Source: Anaerovibrio sp. JC8 (GTDB lineage: Bacteria > Bacillota > Negativicutes > Selenomonadales > Selenomonadaceae). Taken from it: 64,000 nucleotides of DNA. The stretch spans positions 1-64,000 of the forward strand of contig NZ_ANBM01000004.1 in NCBI RefSeq assembly GCF_002100115.1. Reading direction: 5' to 3'. Below are positions 48,260 through 57,380 of this stretch, in pieces. Numbering within the stretch: position 1 is the first letter of the stretch; the number at the start of each line of letters is the position of its first letter. The translations under genes and the position numbers were made by a program. The notes under the pieces were generated by a model. That model was not told the origin of the DNA. It ran no database searches and was given only the letters and a program-made list of their open reading frames with translations.

Positions 48260-48727
48260 TTACTCTTCGCCAGTAAGACCAATAATCTCGCTAATGTTAA
48301 GCTGAATAATCAGTCTTCCATCCACCTTGCCAATGCCGGAAATAAATCTGGAATTGGCATCAGTACCGGTTACAGCCCGGGTAGAATCAATATCATCTGC
48401 ATCAATGGTTCTAACCTCGGTTACTGCATCAACCAGCATGCCTACCGAAACCTCGTCCAACTGAACGATAACAATACGTGTATTGGAAGTATATGGTGTA
48501 TCCTCCAGGCCGAGACGACGCTTCAAATCAATTACCGGCAGAACACTACCACGGAGATTAATTACGCCCTTAATAAATTCAGGAGCAAACGGAACTCTGG
48601 TAATATCTGTCAGGCCCTTAATTTCCTGTACATTTAAAATACTGAAACCATATTCTTCATTTCTGAGCTTAAAAGCAACTACCTGAACCTCACCGTCAGA
48701 TACTACCTGTCCTTCTATGTTAGCCAT
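48260..48727 (-). CDS. cheW: chemotaxis adaptor protein CheW
   Basis: CheW couples receptors to CheA. The 155-residue single-domain protein has the conserved FKLRNEEYGFSILNVQEIKG, the receptor-binding APEFIKGVINLRGSVLPVID and a C-terminal ISGIGKVDGRLIIQLNI. It lies 18 bp after cheA. Confidence 0.96.
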   Translation of the reverse strand: MANIEGQVVSDGEVQVVAFKLRNEEYGFSILNVQEIKGLTDITRVPFAPEFIKGVINLRGSVLPVIDLKRRLGLEDTPYTSNTRIVIVQLDEVSVGMLVDAVTEVRTIDADDIDSTRAVTGTDANSRFISGIGKVDGRLIIQLNISEIIGLTGEE

Positions 48728-48745
48728 TTTTCACCCCTCCTATGA

Positions 48746-50821
48746 TTACATCAATGAACTTACGTCCAGGATCATAGCAACATGACCATCACCCAGAACA
48801 GTAGCACCAGCCAGCATCTTCAAACCGGACAGGAGCTTGCCAAGTGTCTTGATAACGATTTCCTGCTGGCCGATGAGGTTATCTACCACGATACCCATCT
48901 TATGATCGCCAACATGTACAACAACTACGAAGATATCCTCTTCGTTGGTGTCCTCACCCTTAGGTACGCTGAGCACCTCACCCAGGCGGGCAATTGGGAT
49001 AATCTCACCACGGAGAACAATAACTTCCTTGTTCTGAACGGTCTTGATATCATCTGGAGTGATGTTAATGGTACTGTCGATAGAACCAAGAGGAATTGCA
49101 TACATCTCGTCCTGAACCTTAACCAGCATTGCCTGGATAATAGCCAGAGTCAATGGCAGCTTGATCTTGAATACAGAACCTTCATCAATCTTGGTCTCAA
49201 CGTCTACGTTACCGCCCAAGGACTCAATCTTGCTGCGAACAACGTCCATACCTACGCCTCGTCCGGATACATCGGTGATAACCTCCGCAGTGGAGAAGCC
49301 TGGCAGGAAGATAAGGCGAACTGCATCTGCATCTGGCAGAGCATCTGCCTCTTCACGGCTGATCATGCCCTTTTCAACGGCCTTGTTACGAATCTTGTCG
49401 GCATTGATACCAGAACCATCATCAGTAACCATAATAACTACGTTGTTACCTTCATGGCGGGCAATGAGGCCAACCTCACCAGTACGAGGCTTACCCTTTG
49501 CTTCACGCTCATCAGGATGCTCAACACCATGGTCAAGGGAGTTACGGAGGAGATGCATCAATGGATCACCGATCTCGTCGATAACGGTACGATCCAGCTC
49601 TGTATCCTCACCCTCGATAGTAAGGTTGATTTCCTTGTTCAGTTCCTTGGTAAGGTCACGGACCATACGAGGGAAGCGGTTGAATACCTGACTAACAGGC
49701 ACCATGCGGACCTTCATAACTACGGACTGGAGATCGGTGGTAACTCTGTCCATCTGCTCCAATGTCTCAGTAAGGTCTGTGAGTCTATGGGTCATACCAA
49801 TCTGCTCGAGGCGAACCTTGTTGGTAACAAGCTCTCCTACCAGATTCATCAGAGTATCAAGCTTTTCAATATCTACACGTACAGACTGACCACCAACATG
49901 AGCCTTCTTGGCATCCTTGGCTGCCGCTTTAGGCTCAGCCTTCTTGGCTGGTGCAGGAGCTGCCTTTGCAGCAGGTGCCGGTGCAGCAGGAGCCGGTGCA
50001 GGAGCTGCCTCAGCGGCTGGTGCAGGAGCAGCTGCCGGAGCTGCTGCCTTTTCAGGATCAAATTCAGTAACATTTGCCACTGTGATCTCAGAGATAGCAG
50101 CAACTGCACTTTCAATAGTCTTGGCATCAGCATCGCTGACGATAATTACCTCGAAGCTGTGGTCGAATTTTTCCTGCTCCAGATCCTCTGCAGGCGGAAC
50201 AGACTTAATCACATCACAGAGCTCATCCAGTGCATTCATAACCATGTAGGAGCGTGCAGACTTCAGAATACAATTCTCGGAAATCTCCACATGTACATGA
50301 TAAGGAACAAGGCCGCTGTTCTTTGCTTCCACGATAACAGTCTTTTCAGTATCGCTGAGTTCAATACCACCCGAAGCCCCGGAGTCAGCCGGTGCCGCTG
50401 CAGGTGCTGCCTCAGCCGGAGCTGCTGCCTCTGCAGATTCACCCTTGGCAATGGCATTAACCTGGCGTACCAAATCAGATACATCCACCAAATCCTCAGA
50501 CTCGCCATTGCTGATGTTCTCTACCATTTCCTGCAAGGTGTCCAGGCACTTGAAAATTACATCTATAATTTCAGGGCTGACCTTCAGCTGTTCCTTGCGG
50601 AGCATATCAAGCAAATTTTCCATATCATGGGTCAACTCAGCTGTCTTTGTGTAACCCATGGTAGCGGACATACCTTTTAAGGTATGTGCATTACGGAAGA
50701 TTTCATTTAAGACGGACAAATCCTCCGGATCATTTTCCAGACTCAGCAGGCCATCATTCAGAGACTGCAAATGTTCCCGCGACTCGTCCAAAAACATTTC
50801 CATGTACTGATTTGTTTCCAT
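48746..50821 (-). CDS. cheA: chemotaxis histidine kinase CheA
   Basis: CheA autophosphorylates in response to receptors and passes phosphate to CheY and CheB. The 691-residue protein has an HPt domain with the phosphorylated His in FRNAHTLKGMSATMGY (about His46), a P2 domain (about 155-255), a long Ala/Pro-rich linker (about 258-305), the P3 dimerisation helices, and the P4 ATPase with N box LLRNSLDHGVEHP, G1 DDGSGIN and G2 SGRGVGMDVV. The P5 CheW-like domain follows (about 555-690). The start at 50821 is 20 bp after the cheB catalytic frame ends. Confidence 0.97.
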   Translation of the reverse strand: METNQYMEMFLDESREHLQSLNDGLLSLENDPEDLSVLNEIFRNAHTLKGMSATMGYTKTAELTHDMENLLDMLRKEQLKVSPEIIDVIFKCLDTLQEMVENISNGESEDLVDVSDLVRQVNAIAKGESAEAAAPAEAAPAAAPADSGASGGIELSDTEKTVIVEAKNSGLVPYHVHVEISENCILKSARSYMVMNALDELCDVIKSVPPAEDLEQEKFDHSFEVIIVSDADAKTIESAVAAISEITVANVTEFDPEKAAAPAAAPAPAAEAAPAPAPAAPAPAAKAAPAPAKKAEPKAAAKDAKKAHVGGQSVRVDIEKLDTLMNLVGELVTNKVRLEQIGMTHRLTDLTETLEQMDRVTTDLQSVVMKVRMVPVSQVFNRFPRMVRDLTKELNKEINLTIEGEDTELDRTVIDEIGDPLMHLLRNSLDHGVEHPDEREAKGKPRTGEVGLIARHEGNNVVIMVTDDGSGINADKIRNKAVEKGMISREEADALPDADAVRLIFLPGFSTAEVITDVSGRGVGMDVVRSKIESLGGNVDVETKIDEGSVFKIKLPLTLAIIQAMLVKVQDEMYAIPLGSIDSTINITPDDIKTVQNKEVIVLRGEIIPIARLGEVLSVPKGEDTNEEDIFVVVVHVGDHKMGIVVDNLIGQQEIVIKTLGKLLSGLKMLAGATVLGDGHVAMILDVSSLM

Positions 50822-50840
50822 TTCTATTCCCCCTGATTAG

Positions 50841-51581
50841 TTATTTTCTAACTGCATTCATAATTGCTTCGGCTATGTTCTGAACAGGCAGGACCTCATC
50901 AGAAATTCCAGCGTCCACAACGGCCTTTGGCATCCCGTACACTACGCAGCTCTCTTGAGCCTCGGCGATAATGTATCCTCCGGCCTTTTTGATTTTCTTC
51001 ATTCCGGCGGTGCCATCACACCCCATGCCGGTCAATATGACGGACACCACGTCACTGCCATACTTAACAACAGAATCAAACATGATGTCTACTGCCGGGC
51101 GGTGGGCCGCCAAAGGTGGGTTCTGATTCAGTGAGATTACTCTTTGTGAACCGTTACCAGTGATCTCCATGTGATAATCGCCTGGAGCTATGTAAACATA
51201 ACCCGGTAAAATTGGCTCATTGTCCTCAGCTTCCTTGACCTTCACCTGAGACATGTCATCCAATCGTTCCGCCAATGATTTGGTGAAACCGGCGGGCATA
51301 TGTTGCACTATTACCATGCCACACGGCATATCTGCCGGCAGCTTGGGAACCACATACTGCAAAGCCTTGGGACCACCTGTAGAGGTGCCTAAAGCAATGA
51401 GCTTGTTGCCTCCGCCGGAGGAACCACTTTTTGCCTGACGCATTTTCAGGTATGGGTTCTCCCTTTTTGCCAGCTTCTCCACAGCGGAGGTATGCTTGGG
51501 CAACATGGAGGCCGTTCTTGAGGTTGCAGTCACGTGAGCCGTTGGCTTTAGGCGACTCGCAACTATTGATGTCGGTGTCAC
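50841..51581 (-). CDS. cheB: CheB, methylesterase (catalytic) part, in a separate frame from its receiver
   Basis: This frame encodes the CheB methylesterase/glutamine deamidase domain: catalytic Ser in ALGTSTGGPKAL, His in IVQHMPAGFT and Asp in LTGMGCDGTAGM. Only a basic linker precedes it; the receiver domain is encoded upstream in another frame (51677-52084). The first in-frame start, GTG 51581, has GGGA directly next to it and no proper Shine-Dalgarno, and ATG 51506 has none either. The same frame is open further up, without a stop, to an A7 run at 51683-51689 inside the receiver gene, so the two parts join by a -1 shift into a protein of 414 residues. See the slippery-site feature. Confidence 0.9.
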   Translation of the reverse strand: MTPTSIVASRLKPTAHVTATSRTASMLPKHTSAVEKLAKRENPYLKMRQAKSGSSGGGNKLIALGTSTGGPKALQYVVPKLPADMPCGMVIVQHMPAGFTKSLAERLDDMSQVKVKEAEDNEPILPGYVYIAPGDYHMEITGNGSQRVISLNQNPPLAAHRPAVDIMFDSVVKYGSDVVSVILTGMGCDGTAGMKKIKKAGGYIIAEAQESCVVYGMPKAVVDAGISDEVLPVQNIAEAIMNAVRK

Positions 51582-51676
51582 TCCCTTTTTAGGTGCAGTA
51601 ACACCTTTTCTTTCAAGTATATTTATTCGCTCTAAATTCGCTGCTTCCTGCTTTTTTCCTAGAATATTATTATTTA

Positions 51677-52084
51677 TTACAATTTTTTTACTTTTGCAGT
51701 AGCCGCGTTTCGACTTTTTTCGAGAATTTCATCTTTTATGGTGTCAATTTTGGAGACTGAACCACCTGCTTTGGTAATGAAATCAACGGCTCCCAGCTGA
51801 AGTGCCCTGATGGTTTCGTCAGCATCCTTTTTGGTAAGGCTGCTGAGCATGACCACAGGCGTTGGGCATCCCTCCATTATCATTTCCAATGCCTCAAGTC
51901 CGTTCATAAGCGGCATGTTTACATCCATGGTCACCAAATCAGGCTTCAGCCTAAAGACCATTTTTACTGCTTCACTGCCGTCCGAGGCAGTCCCCACTAC
52001 CTCAAAATCAGGAGTCTCCGTAAACAAGTCTGATAAAACCTTTCTCATGAAAGAAGAATCATCAGCAATTATTACGCGAATCAT
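51677..52084 (-). CDS. cheB: CheB, receiver domain part
   Basis: This 135-residue receiver has the phosphorylation Asp in VTMDVNMPLMNGLEAL (about Asp54), the acidic pair in IIADDSSFMRKVL and the conserved Lys in DFITKAGGSVSKI. VVMLSSLTKKDADETIRALQ followed by GAVDFITKAGG is the pattern of CheB receivers rather than CheY. It ends after KVKKL, two codons past an A7 run. A separate cheY with normal length lies at 60890-61252. The piece is thus the N-terminal half of CheB and not an independent CheY. Confidence 0.88.
   Translation of the reverse strand: MIRVIIADDSSFMRKVLSDLFTETPDFEVVGTASDGSEAVKMVFRLKPDLVTMDVNMPLMNGLEALEMIMEGCPTPVVMLSSLTKKDADETIRALQLGAVDFITKAGGSVSKIDTIKDEILEKSRNAATAKVKKL
51683..51689 (-). 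other. candidate -1 frameshift site in cheB
   Basis: On the minus strand the receiver frame reads GTA AAA AAA TTG TAA, so the heptamer A AAA AAA is in the X XXY YYZ phase needed for -1 slippage and a stop follows one codon later. After a -1 shift the frame reads ATT GTA ATA AAT and stays open through to the CheB catalytic domain. I see no strong downstream hairpin and no clear internal Shine-Dalgarno, so efficiency is unknown. A one-base indel in a homopolymer is the alternative. Confidence 0.55.
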
Positions 52085-52114
52085 AATGACACCCCCTCAG
52101 TTTTGTAAATTCCC

Positions 52115-52795
52115 TTACACTTTTTCAATCCCCTTGGCCAAACCTCTCCGCTGCAGATCGAAGATAAATTTTACAAGGCGGTTTTGGGTATTTCTGTCAA
52201 TTGACAAAAATTCTGTACCTATATGATAAACTTTTTCGCCATTAACATCAATTTCAGCACAACGGGCCACACGGCACATCAGCTGCAGCAGACCAATGTT
52301 GGGGATATCATCCAGCTCAATGGCCACCTTGCTGTCCACCGGCAGCGGTCGCTTAAACGCTATACAAATACCACCGCCGCTGATATCAACGGTATAGGTA
52401 ATCTCCATGGGTTCAAGGGCTCCCTCAGCGTTGACAGGACGCACCACCACTGGCTGGGATGTCTTAACACGGACAAACTCGCGATGCTGGGCCTTTTCGA
52501 CTTCCGCAGGTCTGCTGATATACCACACTGGAATATTTTCTATGCCTTTATCCATAAAGACGGCACGGAAAATATAAAAACAGCGCTCATCTATAACCTT
52601 GCAAATCACATTGGTACCTGGCTCCGGAATGAGTGGACGATGCTTATCGTCTATGGGCATTGCCAGAACCATGTAATTATCTTTTATGTCTTCAATTCTG
52701 CTGTTGTAAAAACGGGTATCATCCATAAGTGACACCTGTGCTCGCTGTCCAAATTTAAGCACCTTGTCAGCCTTGACAATTTCTGCTCTTTTCAT
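52115..52795 (-). CDS. PilZ domain flagellar brake protein (YcgR/YpfA type)
   Basis: This 226-residue protein has an N-terminal YcgR-like domain (about 1-95, with TNVICKVIDERCFYIFRAVF) and a C-terminal PilZ domain (about 97-215) containing the c-di-GMP-binding motif RRExR-like QHREFVRVKTSQP and VDISGGGICIAFKRPL. On binding c-di-GMP such proteins slow the flagellar motor. It lies between flhG and cheB. ATG 52795 is preferred (AAAGGA seven bases upstream) over an earlier in-frame ATG at 52816. Confidence 0.85.
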   Translation of the reverse strand: MKRAEIVKADKVLKFGQRAQVSLMDDTRFYNSRIEDIKDNYMVLAMPIDDKHRPLIPEPGTNVICKVIDERCFYIFRAVFMDKGIENIPVWYISRPAEVEKAQHREFVRVKTSQPVVVRPVNAEGALEPMEITYTVDISGGGICIAFKRPLPVDSKVAIELDDIPNIGLLQLMCRVARCAEIDVNGEKVYHIGTEFLSIDRNTQNRLVKFIFDLQRRGLAKGIEKV

Positions 52796-52830
52796 AGTAT
52801 GTCCTTTCCGAGGCATCGTATTTAAGAAGC

Positions 52831-53739
52831 TTATTTCTTAAACAGTCTTCTCAGGAATCCGCGCCAGCCAAGCTTCACCTTTTCCTGGCGTCCGTTAACA
52901 AGACCATTGGCAATAGATGCAATGCATCTGGCAGATAAAGCTTCAGGATACCCTGACATTACAGGCACCTGTGACCTTACCGACTTCACCATCATCTTGT
53001 CATCATATATATATCCAAGGCACTCCACGGAAAGCTTCAAAAACTTTTCTGCAGTCCTAGACAAAGTGCCCACCACTTCACGTATCTCAGGCTCATCAAT
53101 TACCCGATTTACGATAAGCTTCAGGTTTGGATTCTCAGTTATTCTGCTGTAGCCCTTCATAACGGCATAAGCATCAGTTAATGATGTAGGCTCCGGTGTG
53201 GTTACAAGAAGCACCTCATCGGCTGAAACAATAAAATCAAGCACGTTCTTGCCAATACCGGCACCGGTATCCACCAATATAATATCTGCCCAATCAGCAC
53301 AGGCCTCCAGCTTGCTGAACAGCATTTCCCGCTCCATCGCGGAAAGCTCCCCCGCATGCTCCATGCCGGAGCCGCCGGAAATATAGCTGACTCCATAAGG
53401 GCCTCTGAGGAGAACATCCTCCAGGGTCACATCCGGATCAAGCAAATTCATAAGAGTCACTCTGGATGAGGTTCCCAGCAGGATATCCACATTGGCCATA
53501 CCCATGTCTGCATCTATTATAATAACCCGCTTGCCCATGTTGCCAAGGGCAATTGCCAAATTAACCGTGAGATTTGTCTTGCCCACACCACCCTTGCCGC
53601 TGGTAATGGCAATAGTCCGTGGGCCAATAGATTCCGCCTGTTGTTTTATATTTACCTCAGTCTCCCTGATGGCAGGCGGTTCAGGATAAGTATTCTTATC
53701 CTCCACAAGGCGACGGAGATTTGCTGCCTGATCATTCAT
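52831..53739 (-). CDS. flhG: flagellar number regulator FlhG (MinD-like ATPase)
   Basis: FlhG (YlxH) is a MinD-type ATPase that, with FlhF, sets flagellar number and position. The 302-residue protein has an N-terminal segment with AANLRRLVEDK, the type seen to activate FlhF (DQAANLRRLV), then the deviant Walker A ITSGKGGVGKTNLTVNLA (about 44-61), IIDADMGMANVDILLG and DTGAGIGKNVLDFI. A basic hydrophobic C-terminal helix (LGWRGFLRRLFKK) resembles the membrane-targeting sequence of MinD proteins. It lies six bases after flhF. Confidence 0.94.
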   Translation of the reverse strand: MNDQAANLRRLVEDKNTYPEPPAIRETEVNIKQQAESIGPRTIAITSGKGGVGKTNLTVNLAIALGNMGKRVIIIDADMGMANVDILLGTSSRVTLMNLLDPDVTLEDVLLRGPYGVSYISGGSGMEHAGELSAMEREMLFSKLEACADWADIILVDTGAGIGKNVLDFIVSADEVLLVTTPEPTSLTDAYAVMKGYSRITENPNLKLIVNRVIDEPEIREVVGTLSRTAEKFLKLSVECLGYIYDDKMMVKSVRSQVPVMSGYPEALSARCIASIANGLVNGRQEKVKLGWRGFLRRLFKK

Positions 53740-53745
53740 AACTTC

Positions 53746-55266
53746 TTACCTCAGCAGCATATCTGCCAGCTTGGTGAAGCTGGCCGGAGTAATATCATCG
53801 GGAACGCTCTGTCCGTTGGTAACATAGGAAAGAGCAATCTTTCTCTTGTAAAGAAGATTCATTACTATCCCCAAAGAACTGGTCTCATCGGTCTTGGTGA
53901 AAATAACCCTGTCCGGTTCACAAGGCATGAAACGGTTCAGGATTTCCTCAGCATCCCTATTTTTGGTAGTGGAGCTGAGTACAAGATGCTTTTCAATATC
54001 CTTGTTTGACTTGAAAAGACCAATAAGCTCTTTCATCTGAAACTCGTTGTACTGGCTTCTGCCAGCTGTATCAATAAGGATAAGCTGCTTGTCTGAATGC
54101 TTTTCTATAGCCTGCTGCAAAGCCTCGGGAGAATAAACAATCTCCAGCGGCAAGCCCAAAATATCCGAATAGGTCTTGAGCTGTTCAACAGCAGAGATAC
54201 GATAGGTATCTGCGGTAATAAGAGCGGCACTTACGCCACCCTCCAAAACAAATTTGGCGGCTATCTTGGCAAGGGTTGTAGTCTTGCCAACACCTGTCGG
54301 GCCAATAAGAGCCACAATTTTGGGTTTATCAGAATAAAGTGTGATGCCCGATGCCACCCTGACTGTCTTTTTAAGGAATTTTTCCAGAGTACGATGGGCT
54401 TTTTCTGAGGTCTTGTCCTCCAGAATCTCCGCACCGGACATTCTGCGGATCATATCCTGAATGATTTTTTCATCAATATCACAGTCCCTCAAGGCCTGCT
54501 GAAGTGTAATTTCCTCATCCTCAGAGGCTCCAGCCTTGCCCATACGGGCCAGCATCTCCTTCATTTCATCCAATTCATTCTGCAGGGACTGGATAGTTTC
54601 CTGGTCATCCTCGACCTGCTTCGCAGCCTTTACAAAGGCTTCTTCCTTGGCAGCAGCCTCTGCCATTGCTGCCATCTCCGCATCGGAAAATTCAGGCTCC
54701 TTGGCCGGCTCCGGCTTCTTTTCCATAGGCCTTATAATGCGTCCTACAGTTATCTGATTATCATCAGCAGGAGCTGCTGCAGCTCCAGTGCCTCCCTCTG
54801 CCGCCTTGATGCGGTCAAGGGAGGATAAAATATCCTCAAATGTGGACTGAATCTGTGGACCCTGGGCATTATGGCCGGTAGTCTGTACAGCATCATACTG
54901 GGCTGCCCTTTGCTGGGCAGCATCCACGCTAAACTGGGTGCCAGCCGTCTGATAGGATGAAACTGCCGCCTTTCGTGGAACGATTGGCGGTATCACCGGC
55001 TCAGGAGCAGGAGGTGCCATAGCAGGAGCAGGAGCTGGAGCTGGTGCTGCCGCAGCCTTTGGTGCAGATGCTCTCTTAACCGGCTTCTGCTGTGGTTCAT
55101 CCTCCACAGCAGCAATTACTTCAACTACTTCCTTGCTGCCAAAGCCAAGAAGGCCACCCTTCTTGGACCTGGTTGTATGTAAAATAACTGCATCTATACC
55201 AAGCTCAGCCTTGACATTGGCCATGGCCTCCTTCAGTGTAGGTGCCTTAAATGTTTTAATCCTCAA
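53746..55266 (-). CDS. flhF: flagellar biosynthesis GTPase FlhF
   Basis: FlhF is the SRP-family GTPase that places the flagellum. The 506-residue protein starts MRIKTFKAPTLKEAMANVKA and has a long Ala/Pro-rich and acidic region (about 70-245), the N domain (about 250-305) and the G domain (about 310-506) with G1 GPTGVGKTTTLAKI, LITADTYRISAVEQL, LIDTAGRSQYNEF and KTDE. It is longer than the Bacillus form because of the linker. It ends six bases before flhG and starts one base after flhA. Confidence 0.96.
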   Translation of the reverse strand: MRIKTFKAPTLKEAMANVKAELGIDAVILHTTRSKKGGLLGFGSKEVVEVIAAVEDEPQQKPVKRASAPKAAAAPAPAPAPAMAPPAPEPVIPPIVPRKAAVSSYQTAGTQFSVDAAQQRAAQYDAVQTTGHNAQGPQIQSTFEDILSSLDRIKAAEGGTGAAAAPADDNQITVGRIIRPMEKKPEPAKEPEFSDAEMAAMAEAAAKEEAFVKAAKQVEDDQETIQSLQNELDEMKEMLARMGKAGASEDEEITLQQALRDCDIDEKIIQDMIRRMSGAEILEDKTSEKAHRTLEKFLKKTVRVASGITLYSDKPKIVALIGPTGVGKTTTLAKIAAKFVLEGGVSAALITADTYRISAVEQLKTYSDILGLPLEIVYSPEALQQAIEKHSDKQLILIDTAGRSQYNEFQMKELIGLFKSNKDIEKHLVLSSTTKNRDAEEILNRFMPCEPDRVIFTKTDETSSLGIVMNLLYKRKIALSYVTNGQSVPDDITPASFTKLADMLLR

Positions 55267-55267
55267 T

Positions 55268-57343
55268 TTAAATCTTCACCACCCCAATAATCTGTATCTC
55301 TACAGTTTGTTCTATCTCAGCATGAGACAGAACGATAATCCCAGGAACGGACCTTTCAACCAACTTTCTGAAATACAAGCGCACAGTCGGGCTTGTAAGA
55401 GCAATTGGCTGATACCCCATGTCCGTCAGCTTCTGCAGCTCTCCTCCCAAGGAAGTCAGAATCTTCTGCATGGTATCAGGATCCAGACTTACATAGGAAC
55501 CACGGTCGGTGCGCTGAACAGCACCGGCAATGCGGTTCTCAATGGTCGGGTCAAGAGTAATGCATGTAAGCTGATTATTCTGGGTATATTGCTGAGTGAT
55601 TTGTCTAGACAATGCATGTCTTACATACTCAGTTAAAATCTCAGTATCCTTGGTGGCACGGGCATAATCCGCCAATACCTCCAAAATAGTGGCCATATCT
55701 CTGATGGACACACGCTCCCGCAGGAGATTTGCCAATACCTTCTGAATTTCACCCACATTCATGAGCTCAGGCACAATCTCGTCCACAAGGGTAGAGTTTG
55801 TCTTTCTGGCATTATCAATAATGTTCTGGGTCTCCTGACGGCCGAGGATTTCATCGGCATGTGCCTTGATAACCTCTGTCAGATGGGTTGCCAGAACGGA
55901 TACGGCATCTACTACAGTATAACCATTCAACTCAGCCTGCTCGCGGGAAGCCTCCGGAATCCAAAGTGCCGGCAAGCCAAAAGCAGGTTCCTGTGTCTCG
56001 ATTCCCTGAATCTCCTCAAACACAGTACCTGAATTCATCGCTAAGAAGTGGTCTAGTAATAATTCGCCCTTTGCTATCTCAATTCCTTTTAACTTTATAA
56101 TATATGCATTAGGTTTTATCTGAATATTATCGCGAATACGGATGGTAGGTACCACCAAACCCAGTTCCAATGCGCACTGACGTCGAATCATAACAATTCG
56201 GTCAAGAAGGTCACCACCCTGTCCTGTATCAACCAAAGGAATCAAGCTGTAACCAATTTCCAGCTCCATAGGGTCAACCTGCAGGAGTGAAACAATATTT
56301 TCCGGCTTGGTAGCCTCGGTTTTGCTCTTTTCCTTCTTCTGAACAGTGGCAGTTTCCTCCACCTGCTTTTTCCCCTGGGTCTTCTGATATCCAATGAAAG
56401 CACATACAGCAGCCAAAATGCTGAATGGCATACCAGGCAGGCCCGGAACCAGCGCCAATGCCAGAAGCACGCCGGCAACTATAAAGAATACGCGATCGTG
56501 ACGGCCCAGCTGGGTTACCAGATCATGACCAAGATTGCTGTCGGAGGCAGCACGGGTAACTATGATACCGGTTGCTGTGGAAATCAGCAGGGCCGGAATC
56601 TGGTTTACCAGACCCTCACCTACTGTCAGCAGGGTGTAGTTGGACAAGGCCTGCTCCACAGTCATATTGCGCTGCACCATACCAATGACAAAGCCGCCGG
56701 TGATGTTTATCAAAATAATGATGATAGCCGCAATGGCATCACCCTTTACGAACTTACTGGCACCATCCATGGCTCCGTAGAAGTCAGCCTCACGCTGAAT
56801 CTTCAAACGCCGCTCACTGGCCTCGGCATCAGTAATGGCACCCTGATTAAGGTCGGCATCGATGGACATCTGCTTACCAGGCATTGCGTCCAGTGTGAAT
56901 CGAGCGGATACCTCGGCAACTCGCTCGGCACCCTTGGTAATAACGATGAACTGAATGATAATCAGAATTATGAAGATAATGAAACCTACTACTGCATTAC
57001 CACCGACTACGAAGTTACCGAAGGACATAATAACCTCTCCGGCGTAGCCTTCCAGCAGAATCAATCGGGTTGAAGATACGTTCAGCGCCAATCGGAACAG
57101 GGTGGTTATGAGCAACAGGGACGGGAACACGGATAAATCCAGTGCCTCCACATTATATATAGCCGCCATAACTACTATCAGGGCCAGGGTTATGTTCATA
57201 CACAACAGCAGGTCCAACAGCATGGTTGGCAGCGGTATAATCATCATTACAACGATGGTAACAATACCTACTGCTACCATTACGTCGCTATATTTAGTTA
57301 AAAAACTGCCCTTTTCCTGGGCAGCCGTTTCGGGAGCTGCCAT
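55268..57343 (-). CDS. flhA: flagellar export gate protein FlhA
   Basis: FlhA forms the nonameric ring of the flagellar type III export gate. The 691-residue protein has about eight membrane segments in the first 330 residues, the conserved FHIPEP-type cytoplasmic loop (AEVSARFTLDAMPGKQMSID at about 140-160, with DADLNQGAITDAEA), and a large soluble C-terminal domain that docks chaperone-substrate complexes. It lies 37 bp after flhB. Confidence 0.97.
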   Translation of the reverse strand: MAAPETAAQEKGSFLTKYSDVMVAVGIVTIVVMMIIPLPTMLLDLLLCMNITLALIVVMAAIYNVEALDLSVFPSLLLITTLFRLALNVSSTRLILLEGYAGEVIMSFGNFVVGGNAVVGFIIFIILIIIQFIVITKGAERVAEVSARFTLDAMPGKQMSIDADLNQGAITDAEASERRLKIQREADFYGAMDGASKFVKGDAIAAIIIILINITGGFVIGMVQRNMTVEQALSNYTLLTVGEGLVNQIPALLISTATGIIVTRAASDSNLGHDLVTQLGRHDRVFFIVAGVLLALALVPGLPGMPFSILAAVCAFIGYQKTQGKKQVEETATVQKKEKSKTEATKPENIVSLLQVDPMELEIGYSLIPLVDTGQGGDLLDRIVMIRRQCALELGLVVPTIRIRDNIQIKPNAYIIKLKGIEIAKGELLLDHFLAMNSGTVFEEIQGIETQEPAFGLPALWIPEASREQAELNGYTVVDAVSVLATHLTEVIKAHADEILGRQETQNIIDNARKTNSTLVDEIVPELMNVGEIQKVLANLLRERVSIRDMATILEVLADYARATKDTEILTEYVRHALSRQITQQYTQNNQLTCITLDPTIENRIAGAVQRTDRGSYVSLDPDTMQKILTSLGGELQKLTDMGYQPIALTSPTVRLYFRKLVERSVPGIIVLSHAEIEQTVEIQIIGVVKI

Positions 57344-57380
57344 GTTGTTCTCCTAAATGTATCAAAAAATAAAACAAAAT

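Noticed and set aside
48782-50680. Long open frame antisense to cheA
   Set aside because: Cys/Arg-rich low-complexity part mirrors the CheA Ala/Pro linker; no start signal and no family match. It is a shadow of cheA.
51677-52084. A second, free-standing CheY
   Set aside because: The receiver has CheB-type motifs around the conserved Lys, and the methylesterase domain follows in the next open frame with only a short linker. It is the N-terminal part of CheB.
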